From contig OZ026603.1 of the NCBI GenBank assembly GCA_964020085.1, positions 8,156,746-8,220,745 of the forward strand: a stretch of 64,000 nt of DNA. The letters are read 5' to 3'. The notes under the pieces were generated by a model. That model saw only the letters and a list, made by a program, of their open reading frames with translations. It was not told the origin of the DNA and did not search any database. Source of the stretch: Micromussa lordhowensis (Eukaryota > Cnidaria > Anthozoa > Scleractinia > Lobophylliidae). The position numbers were made by a program, and so were the translations under genes. Of this stretch, positions 56,701 to 64,000 are shown piece by piece (position 1 is the stretch's first letter; each line of letters begins with the position of its first letter).

Positions 56701-59300
56701 CTTTCTTTCCCACTCGATTGACCTCGGTCAATTCTTTCACTTGTTTCGGGAGATCATTGCCAAACAATTGGTCAGTGATCGGAACCGACGAGGAGCAAAG
56801 ATGTTTGTATTCCTCGTGTAAATCCAGTTTAATAAATTCCCTTCGTCTTTGATTTAGTTCACTGTTTGCATTAGCGAACAATGTAAGTGCATCTGTTGAC
56901 TTTTGAAGAAGGTCGTTTCCCGCTGGGAGTGACGACAAGTGCTCAAGGAGTTTGTCGATCATATTTGTCAACGCGCACATTCCTTTGAAGATGGATGTCT
57001 GCACCTTTTGCAGTCTAACATCTTGGGACCGGACTGTTGGAGTAAGGTGGTCCCATACTGGTTGATTGACTCGTACTTTTGTCAAGAATTCACAGTTCTC
57101 TGGTCTGTGATACTTGTTCAACTTTTCCTGAAGTTTCTCTTCAGGCAGCCCTTCTTTGAGCATGGCATTCACTACATTCGCCAGCTCTGTGTTTACACTT
57201 GGGCCCGTCTCCTCTTTCTTCAGCTCTTGTTTCAAGCTGTTAAGTACCTCAAATTTTCCTTCATTACAAGGCATATTTTGAGCCCCGGCTGAATCAGCCA
57301 GCTTTGTCACAGCTTCTTCTAAGCTCGTAGTTTTGTCATCTCGCTTCTTCTTCGTGGGGGGCTCTTCGCTGGCCTCGTGGTCATTCTCGGCAGATTTTGC
57401 CTCCTGTTCTTCCTCCGGGTCAACATATTGTATTTCAAAGTCTGACTGAAACTGTTTGAATGACTCAGCAATAGTCTTGGATAAATCTTGAGACATCTGG
57501 GTGAAACCCTGTCTCAGCGTAGCGGCCAGCTCTTGTAAACCATGTGAGTCAGTTTTGGCGCCAGCGGCGCCATCACCTGTTTCGATGATTCTAACATTTG
57601 CTTCAATGTGTTCGCTTCTAGAGCCACTACTTTTCCTTTTTAAGTTGTCTTTCTCGCCCTTAAGCTCAGATTTATCCGAGGTCTCGGGCATTTTTAGCGA
57701 ATTATCGCTTAAAACTAAAAATTCTCAGCGTGCTGAAAAAGCAAACGTCCGTTCGCTCCAAAGGCGGCAACACACTGAGTTCGCGCAGGCGCAATGCTAT
57801 CTCACGTGAGCCCTCAGTGCGGTGACGGAATAGAATCACAATTAAAACTTAAATAATAATTAATAATTATAGCCAATAGGCAGATAATAATAGTTTAAAT
57901 TTTTTTTTTCCTGTTTGAAGGCCTCACATCTCTGATTCAGGATCATGTGACCTGTCAATCACAGATTTATCACTTGGAATGGCTTTCTATGTAGATGGTT
58001 AGTATTGGTCAGTGACTGTAATTCTTCACTAAGTACTGATTTATTTGATATAGATATGAATATTGTGTTCTTGAAGGTGATTTGGGAAAGAATCAGGGAA
58101 AAGTCAGTGCCAAGGACTGTGTGATGAAGATTGGCTCTGTACATGTCAAGTTTAAAGGAGGTGCAAGGTAATACACAAATTAGTGTTTCATCCCCGTTGC
58201 TGGCAAGGCGTAGTTTGTAGTATGTGAACACAGAAGGAGATCTTAGTGGATTGTTTCTTACAATGTGGAACAACAAATTATTGGAAATAAGGGTTCACAG
58301 GCAGCCTACCACATTTGTGCATAAGGAAATTATTAATTTTTAGAAAATAGCCTTATGTACATGTAATAAATTACATGCGCTGATTGGTTTAAAATCATGT
58401 TTCATGTTTAAAATCATGTTTCTGTAACTCAATAGAAACCCAGAGCTAGCATGAGCTTTTGACATTATGATGGCGCAAGCAAAGAGAATTTACATTTTCA
58501 TGATCAAAGTAAACAAGTTGTTGTTTTGTTTTCTAAAAGAAATAGAAGACATGTTCTCTGGTTGCTATTGAGTGTTGATTGGGTATCGGTCAAGAAACGA
58601 CCAACATATCAACTGCTCAATTGACTGTAGACCAATATATCAGCCCTGTATCAGCTGATGTGTCAACTAAATGTCAGTCGATATATCAGTCCATAGTGTT
58701 GGCTACCTACAGTAAATCGATTACCTTCTATACTCCAAAAATAAAGCTGCCTACTTAAAAATTTTGTGATAACCCTGTATTTATAAAGACAAGTTAGATG
58801 CACCTTTCTCCATGTTTGGCAACTAGGATCTAAGGGGACCTTTAATTTTGCTGTCTGTTGTTTTCTAGTCCTTTATACAGTACAAGACTGTACAAGCAGA
58901 ATGAAAACTATGTTTTATTTTTGAGGAATTTTCCTGATGGAATTAAATGATGTAGAATCTATTATGTTTGTTCTGAATAAATTGCTCTCTTTTTAGCTGG
59001 CTATACAATTTGTTTGCTGATGAATTGGCAGCAAGCCTCAAAGACCAACTGTCTGACCAGGTGTGGCATTGCTAATGATGTTAGAATTTAATTTAAATTT
59101 TTTCAATAATACATATTTTAAAATTTAACAAGAAACAAGTTAGTATAAACATTGTTACATGTACATGTGGTTTAGTCGATTGATTTTGTCTTTGTTGTAT
59201 AACCCAGATCTGCGCCACTGCAATCAACCTTATAAGTGCTAAAGCCACAAAGGCCTTGGATGCTTTTCCTTCGATAATGAAGAAATTTACTGGAGCTTAG
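49751..59300 (+). CDS. secreted single-domain BPI/LBP-like protein
   Basis: Seven exons (49751-49913, 51524-51635, 52716-52844, 57921-57997, 58077-58167, 58997-59060, 59208-59300) join in phase to 242 aa. A hydrophobic segment (about 12-24) acts as signal peptide. Then LAPEWKREITQRASDY, ILPFVSKELNDLPVPRISG, LSNVAIRKSNVSLLPEHGL, DLSITDLSLGMAFYVDGD and SWLYNLF follow the N-terminal barrel of the BPI/LBP family, lipid- and endotoxin-binding secreted proteins. C175 and C214 sit 39 apart and match the family disulfide (Cys135-Cys175 in mature BPI). The protein stops where the N-terminal barrel ends, so the second barrel of classical BPI (about 480 aa) is absent. AATAAA signals at 59460-59469 support a real end. 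Intron 3 contains the DIRS element. Lipid binding is inferred from family. Confidence 0.88.
50594..50645. repeat. hairpin in BPI-like intron 1
   Basis: GAGTACAAATATC near 50594 pairs with GATATTTGTACTC near 50629. Short MITE or fold-back. Confidence 0.6.
50714..50840. mobile_element. near-perfect palindromic MITE
   Basis: TTATTAGACGTTTTGGTGTG...ACTCGTTGT at the left pairs with ...ACACCAAAACGTCTAATAA at the right, arms about 50 bp. The symmetry produces look-alike open frames on both strands, neither real. Confidence 0.8.
51790..51990 (+). mobile_element. tRNA-derived SINE-like repeat
   Basis: AGTGGTCAAGTGGTTTAGGGC (A-box region, about 51797-51817) and TGGTTCAAAAC (B box, about 51843-51853) are spaced as in a tRNA gene, with a GGATTTGAAATC anticodon-arm-like palindrome between. 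The B box is off consensus and no acceptor stem closes, so it is not a functional tRNA. A second partial B-box-like unit follows near 51900. Confidence 0.5.
53247..53359. repeat. DIRS right inverted terminal repeat with extension
   Basis: 53296-53359 is the inverted complement of the left terminus (GATAGCATTGCGCCTGCGCG is shared exactly). The outer 49 bp (53247-53295) exist only at this end, as in DIRS1, where the right repeat is longer. Confidence 0.88.
53435..53551. repeat. DIRS internal complementary region
   Basis: 53435-53517 is the inverted complement of the element's right terminus and 53515-53551 the inverted complement of its left terminus, fused at a shared ATT (53515-53517). The region thus spells the junction expected in the circularised element. 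Confidence 0.88.
53630..54795 (-). pseudogene. DIRS tyrosine recombinase, frameshifted
   Basis: Two frames make one recombinase. The first (54795-54064) holds the N-terminal core-binding part (GTTKQYSSYIKRWTTYC, ALDFLVELFESG, LKPVDGM) and runs to KLVTLMSLVSAQ. The second (54103-53630) holds the catalytic C-terminal part with the H-x-x-R box HSTR (H104, R107 of that frame), W130 in AGWSSSDTF and the likely nucleophile Y140 in FAKFY. The shift falls in or next to a 5-C run at 54119-54123, right where the first catalytic arginine motif (Q-R-G-Q-T type in this family) belongs, so that residue is lost. The first frame overlaps the end of RT-RNase H by 379 nt in another phase, normal for DIRS elements. 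Confidence 0.85.
54417..56585 (-). pseudogene. DIRS reverse transcriptase-RNase H with in-frame stop
   Basis: One frame from 56585 to 54417 broken by a single TGA at 55994-55992. Before it: IRPKKDGGFRLIRNLKNLNE and ASVDLRDAYYSVPI (RT motif A with catalytic Asp). After it: LPNGLACAPRLFTKIL, the YIDD box (residues 43-46 of the second part), and RNase H with YTDAS (D211), LELLAAF (E243), YSDNS (D268) and GEADRES (D319). A DIRS-typical tail (WGEPSIDLFASRLNHQVPCY) follows. The TGA lies between RT motifs in otherwise conserved sequence, so it reads as a point mutation; readthrough cannot be excluded. The start near 56585 overlaps the gag end by 64 nt. Confidence 0.9.
56522..57691 (-). CDS. DIRS gag-like ORF1
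   Basis: Intact 389-aa frame beginning MPETSDKSELKGEKDNLKRK, about 80 bp inside the left inverted repeat. Charged, low-hydrophobic protein: acidic region EEEQEAKSAENDHEASEE with a following KKKR, a central helical region, and a basic His/Arg/Ser-rich C-terminus (PDYHRHNSYAHSRGRSG) suited to nucleic-acid binding. No CCHC knuckle is visible. Assigned as gag by position before RT and by composition. Confidence 0.75.
   Translation of the reverse strand: MPETSDKSELKGEKDNLKRKSSGSRSEHIEANVRIIETGDGAAGAKTDSHGLQELAATLRQGFTQMSQDLSKTIAESFKQFQSDFEIQYVDPEEEQEAKSAENDHEASEEPPTKKKRDDKTTSLEEAVTKLADSAGAQNMPCNEGKFEVLNSLKQELKKEETGPSVNTELANVVNAMLKEGLPEEKLQEKLNKYHRPENCEFLTKVRVNQPVWDHLTPTVRSQDVRLQKVQTSIFKGMCALTNMIDKLLEHLSSLPAGNDLLQKSTDALTLFANANSELNQRRREFIKLDLHEEYKHLCSSSVPITDQLFGNDLPKQVKELTEVNRVGKKVSTHSGRSTNKPDYHRHNSYAHSRGRSGNQHYRKPFLGSWKNDHKHPPNFKRKKEGKSK
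57774..57836. repeat. DIRS left inverted terminal repeat
   Basis: 63 bp, inverted complement of 53296-53359 with a few differences (GGTGACGGAATAGAAT here against GTGACGGTTAGAAT there). Ends in AAT at the element boundary. Confidence 0.88.
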
Positions 59301-62051
59301 AACACTGGATCCATGGATGGAGTGTAAAAGAACTGCACTGCTTCAAGCAAAATGTTATTCAAGTGTAAAGTACTTAACATAACAATGTGATCTGCAGAGA
59401 GACAGGGTTGCTGTCATACAGCTTTCTAATTCGTTATTATGTTTAATAATTATTATCAAAATAAATAAAACGGTGAAATAATTATTTGCAATACTTTGCC
59501 AGACATTACAGAGCCGGAAGTTAAACTGCAGGAAAGTAAAAAAAATAACTGTGCACAGGGAAAAATGTGTATAACCCAAAATCAAGATTGAGTATGTTTT
59601 TATATAAAGGGATGAAGAAACAGACTAGAGTTTTATATATATTCAACAGAACCTTACTGCAATATTGTTAGCATCAGTATGTTGCAGTTCCAGAAAATAT
59701 TCCTACCCACAGCATGGTCACTGGAAATACCAAGAGGGTGGGGGACAGGAATTTGAGAGGAGTGGAATGTTCAAATCAGAAAACCTGTCATGGGAGTTAT
59801 GGATTTTTTTTGGAATAACACATATGCACCTGATGCTACTGCCAATGAACAAAGTTCTGATTTATTTTTGACATCTTGACAACCACCTGATGGTGTCCGT
59901 TTGATTTGACCAATCAGGAGGTAAGTGCATAAAAAATTCTAAGGTAACATGACAACACTTGCCAGACTGGAAATTATAGTTTTATTTGTTACAGCTGTCC
60001 TGTGTAGTGCACCATCACAATAGCGCAAATTAATTTGATTGGTCAAATTAGTTAGAATACATCAGAAAGTTGTCAATGAAATAAGAAATGAATTTGAATA
60101 AAAATTCTGAGAACATGTCTTTGAAAAAGTTTATGTATTTATTTACAACAAATCCAATAAAAACACAGTGATTATTTACAATGTAAAATGTCACTTATTT
60201 AATGTGTTTACTTTCTTTGTCCTGTACAGAATAACAATAATAATTATAATATTTATAATGAACTCACAGTGCCTGTTTTCAGTGTGGCCCTGAAAAAGTC
60301 AGATGAATTATTACTAATTTAAAAAGAAACTTATCCTTAAAATAGATACCTACACAAAATATGCAAGTCTAAAATTCATTAAAATTAGTTAAAATATTTT
60401 AAAGGGTTTTCAGATACAAATTTAGTGTCTTAAAGGAAGTCAAAAGGCAGACTGTTCCAGTCTTTTGAATTCATGAAAATCAGACATTTTTCTAGGATTT
60501 GAAAAGAAGAATGGCCAAACTTTCCTATGGGGCTTAAGACCCCAACTGCCTTAAAACTTCAGAGGGAATGCTTGTCTGGGGAATTTACAATACTACACAG
60601 CTACAATACTACACAGCTATGGTAAGTTTAACATTTGGTTCTGAGGCCCCTCTAAGTCTAGTTGGAACTCCACTGATAATGATATATTAATAAAGTTATT
60701 ATCTTTATCTATATTCTAGGAACACTTGCAATAGATCTGTAGGGCTGTTTTGTTCTATTAGCTTCTATTTGCTCTACAGTGCTATCATAAACATCGACTC
60801 GGTTTTTTATTTATCTCGTTTTATTTTGTATGCGAATTTCCAACAGCGATCGATTCGAGAGTAACTATAATATGCGAACGATTAACTATAGGACAAAGTT
60901 CAATTTACATTCACTAAAATCAAAGATCAATTGTCAATCATCATATCTGTACAAACAAAACTATTTTCGGAATGTGTGTCATGTTTCTGACGAAAACCAT
61001 ATAAGCTTATATGTTCATGACAAGTGCTTCTATTCTATAGCATTACAAAACTAACATTCTAGTATAGTACTTATTACTTTTTACTGTTCACTATGATTGT
61101 GCTCTTTGTTGTATGTGTGTGTACCGACCTAATCTTGTATTAATACATCTAGACCTGGACCGGGTTGTTTGAAAGCCTGTTCATGCTAACCCAGGATTAA
61201 AAGTTCACCAAAGTATCAGTTTTTCTTGTTTAAACATGTTTTTCACTTCTTATTTTTTGTGTAGTTTGAGATTGCTCAAGTTCAAAACTGAAGAACAGAC
61301 ATATATAAAAACAGAAAACCTCACCGAAAAAATACAAAACTGAAATCAAAATTTTCGCTTATCCTGGGTTAGCTTGAACAGGCTTTGCACAACCCAGCCC
61401 TGGCTGCCTGTCCCTTTAAACTCTCTAGTTATTTCAGGTAGCCAGGCCCCTAATACTATTAAAATATAACTTTGTAAAATATTCCTGTGAAACTGAGGGG
61501 AAATAGAGCTTGTTGTTGTTTACTGAATCGTTTTGAGACCAAGGCAAAGTACAAAATTACAAGGCAATCTGTTTGAAACAAAGAAAAACTACTAGCAGAA
61601 CACTTTTTTCCCCTTTGTTTTGGCAACTTTGTTGCAAAAAGCACAAGCCACTTCTTATGATGAACATAATTTATTGTTACAGAAACTTGCGACAGGAATT
61701 TTGTTTTGCTGACAACAGGTCTCTATACCAGTTGGCTAACATTGACATCATGACTCCGAAGGCAACAACAAACAATAGGCAAAAACAATAACAAGAGGTA
61801 CTGGCTACCTAGAATACATTTTTCTTTAAGCTTAATTTCTCTCTGGTCAGCTAGGGCTTTACAATTCAAGCAGCTCTTTCACCCTGGGGGTTATTCACTG
61901 ACTACTCATGTACATGTATATGAGATTTTTTTGTCAGATTCATTGAGGTTCAACTTTAGGTGATACCTGTACTTACCTATCTACCTACCAGTATGTGCCA
62001 GTACCCAAGTAGCCATCAACTACATGTACCTTTACCTTACCTACAACAGGC
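59301..62051. other. intergenic, 3' UTRs and MITEs
   Basis: Holds the BPI-like 3' UTR (AATAAA at 59460) and probably the 3' UTR of the death-domain gene. I looked for a second BPI barrel here and saw none. The open frame at 60830-61054 is unrecognised. Confidence 0.5.
61162..61402. mobile_element. MITE, 240 bp
   Basis: GGGTTGTTTGAAAGCCTGTTCATGCTAACCCAGGAT is mirrored at the right by ATCCTGGGTTAGCTTGAACAGGCTTTGCACAACCC, with a few mismatches. AT-rich non-coding interior. Confidence 0.75.
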
Positions 62052-63404
62052 CTATGATTGATTGAAAACTGCTCTATTACAGACGTCCATGGTATAGCAG
62101 AATTTCTGACTTAGATCAGGTCTTCCAACTATTTTGCACTCCAAGGCTTGTGCTAAAACCTCATAACTTGCCCCTGCTCCCATTTGTTGACGCCACTTGT
62201 CTAACAGCGTGTATGCTCTTTCATAAGCATCCTTTTCATCCATCTGTATTTGGGTTATAACTGAGTCTCCTATGCCCAAGGCTCTGCCAAGTCGTCTCCA
62301 ACTGTCCAGGATGTGAAAGGCAAGTTCAAAAATTACTTGGTCTGTGGGCACTCCGTCTTTGAGTGTACCATCTGTTTGAGAGAAGAATAATTTTCAAATT
62401 ATAATAATATTTATTAGACTACAAGTACTGTAAAATATTTTCCATGTATAAAGTGCCAAAACTACAAACTGTGACCTTAGTTTTGCCTTTGGTTTTTAGC
62501 CTTTGACGGCTACGATGGCAAATGTATAGGGATAAAGATCAACTTTTATTGCAGGAAGCAGGCTACTTTTCCAAAAATAAAACAGCCTTGGACAGACCTG
62601 TCTTTGAACGATATCCGAGTGTTTAGATTAGGCTATGTAAACATGGAAAAAGTGCTCTATTGCTTTAATAAAATAATAATTAGAAATACATGCAAATCTA
62701 CATACTCTCATCTAAACACCTATCAACCAATGAGAGTGTGCACAGTGGCTCAGTTATTTTATAATATGTTTTTGTCAAGGGCTTATAATAAACAATATTA
62801 CTGTTTCTTGTAACTATCAGTGAGCCCCATAGGTCCTCAGCAACAGCATTTAGTGCTGATAGTTGTCTGTGGACATTTAATGTTCTAAAAAACAAAAATT
62901 AGCCCAAGAACAAAGTTTGAGGGGTCACTGGTATATGTAGCTTTTTTAACAAAGGGTGCTGCAGTCTAAAGAGCCTCATCAACTACTTGAAGGTCTGTCT
63001 GTGACAGAAATACGTTACCCTAGGGGCAGGAAGTTGACATTTACAAGGTGCCCTAATCTGGCTTCCTTCAAAATGTCAAAGTCCCCTGGGTGTACGAGTT
63101 TCCCCGTCCCCCCCCGCCCCCGCTACCATGGGGCTAAACACTGATAAGTGCATTAATTGATAGTACCTTGCCCCTCTCTTCTGCACACTGTTAAAGAATA
63201 TGCTGCATCTTGTTTGTAAACCAAGTTTACAGCTGCATTACAAATGATCAAAAACAAGGCGCATGCCATGGTAATCAGCCACCAGCTATCAAATCCAGTC
63301 AGGTGCTCCTCATGATAAGCATGCATGCAGATTCGTATGCAACTTGCATTACCACTGTGGTATTTTTCAGGGAAGACCAATATAACGAAAGTGAATGGAG
63401 CCAT
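62052..63404 (-). CDS. membrane protein with cytoplasmic death domain, 3' part
   Basis: Two exons join in phase: 63404-63167 and 62371-62052 (stop). The first encodes a Cys-containing extracellular stretch (GNASCIRICMHAYHEEHL, NAS glycosylation site) and one transmembrane helix WWLITMACALFLIICNAAVNLVY. The second encodes a death domain: FELAFHILDSWRRLGRALGI, then ITQIQMDEKDAYERAYTLLD, KWRQQMGAGASYEVLAQALE and RPDLSQKF. Death domains recruit adaptors for apoptosis or NF-kB signalling at the inner membrane face. An ATG opens the first exon directly after the AG, so the true start may lie upstream, possibly beyond 64000. Which receptor class it belongs to cannot be told from this part. A MITE sits in the intron. 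Confidence 0.72.
62605..62775. mobile_element. MITE copy 1 (death-domain gene intron)
   Basis: GAGTGTTTAGATTAGGCTATGTAAACATGG ... TACATACTCTCATCTAAACACCTAT...CCAATGAGAGTG. Same family and layout as 63540-63705. Confidence 0.75.
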
Positions 63405-63539
63405 CTGAAGAAAGACAGTACTAGCTTATTATTAGTGTCAAAGTTTGCAACAACCATGAAAAAACAAGTGCAGAGGGTTGGGAGAATTTGAGACAGTTAT
63501 GCAAACACTTGACTACATTGAGAACTCTCCCAGTCCTCC

Positions 63540-63705
63540 GAGTGTTTAGATGAGGCTATGTAAACACGGAAAAGTGCTCTATTGCTTTTATTAAATATTT
63601 CTCAAAAGAAAGCACGGATCCAAAACGTCACAACCATGTTTACATACTCTCATCTAAACACACCTATTGACCAATGAGAGCGGGCGTAGTGACTCATAAA
63701 TAAGG
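63540..63705. mobile_element. MITE copy 2
   Basis: GAGTGTTTAGATGAGGCTATGTAAACACGG pairs with TTTACATACTCTCATCTAAACAC, followed by ACCAATGAGAGCGGG. About 930 bp from copy 1, in the same orientation, showing local amplification. Confidence 0.75.
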
Positions 63706-64000
63706 ATGCACCTCAAAAGTCTCCAGCTTTATATGCTTAGGATTTTAATACAAGGAGAATCCAAAATATGAAATTTCAGATTTTCAATCTTGGCCATTGC
63801 ACCATTTGTGGTTGGATTTCTGCATGTTAAGCTACATAAAAAAAATGAAAAACAAAACAACTGATATAGTAAATAGTTTGAACCAAGGAGTATCAGTAGT
63901 TCCTAGTATAGTGTGTCATCGCCCAGGTGAGGGTTTGCTTCCCTTAAAGAAAAACCGCTAGAAATGAAAACTCGCCGAAATGGCTCTAAACAACCTCCAG

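Larger units (their letters stand above)
53247..57836 (-). mobile_element. DIRS-like tyrosine-recombinase retrotransposon
   Basis: A 4.59-kb element, antisense in intron 3 of the BPI-like gene. On its own strand: left inverted repeat, gag-like ORF, RT-RNase H, tyrosine recombinase, internal complementary region, longer right inverted repeat. This is the DIRS1-type plan, which replicates via a circle and integrates by recombinase. Both edges carry AAT (53247-53249 and 57834-57836) and no longer target duplication is seen. Structure is complete, but coding parts carry an in-frame TGA in RT and a one-base frameshift in the recombinase, so this copy is probably non-autonomous. Confidence 0.93.

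Noticed and set aside
57501..57809. 102-codon + strand frame
   Set aside because: Antisense shadow of the DIRS gag-like ORF.
62815..62895. Possible extra exon (LSALNAVAEDLWGSL) between the membrane and death-domain exons
   Set aside because: It has a good acceptor, but its open frame does not fit the phase of either neighbour and no good donor follows. The two flanking exons join in phase directly.

Overview
The window looks like nuclear DNA of an invertebrate animal, most likely an anthozoan cnidarian such as a stony coral. The reasons are intron-rich genes with GT-AG introns and animal-type products, intronless melatonin-receptor-like GPCRs in tandem (a family I know to be expanded in corals and sea anemones), and AT-rich intergenic DNA crowded with palindromic transposons. 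It also holds a tRNA-headed SINE and a DIRS-type tyrosine-recombinase retrotransposon. The species call is inference.

Layout. 1-6.5 kb: no complete gene; inverted repeats and two possible orphan first exons. 6.5-12.9 kb: two intronless, near-paralogous class A GPCRs on the + strand, the first lying between arms of a long inverted repeat. 15.0-22.2 kb: a complete six-exon CNOT7/CAF1 deadenylase gene (+). 26.9-28.3 kb: a putative three-exon gene for a small Cys-rich protein (-). 28.3-34.4 kb: no convincing host gene; palindromes, MITEs and a LINE tail. 34.5-49.5 kb: a complete 20-exon MOSPD2 gene (-), with a CRAL-TRIO domain, an MSP/VAP domain and a C-terminal membrane anchor. 49.75-59.3 kb: a seven-exon gene for a secreted protein with a single BPI/LBP-type domain (+), head-to-head with MOSPD2 across about 280 bp. 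Its third intron holds a nearly complete antisense DIRS-like element (53,247-57,836) with inverted terminal repeats, an internal complementary region, gag, RT-RNase H and tyrosine recombinase. Two visible lesions damage it. 62.0-64 kb: the 3' end of a gene for a membrane protein with a cytoplasmic death domain (-), running past the window edge.

The host genes are functionally unrelated: GPCR signalling, mRNA deadenylation, ER contact-site tethering, a possible innate lipid-binding protein and a death-domain protein. The clearest shared arrangement is the divergent MOSPD2/BPI-like promoter. CDS models were assembled by eye from splice sites, reading phase and family conservation. All six CNOT7 exons, 20 MOSPD2 exons and seven BPI-like exons join in consistent phase.
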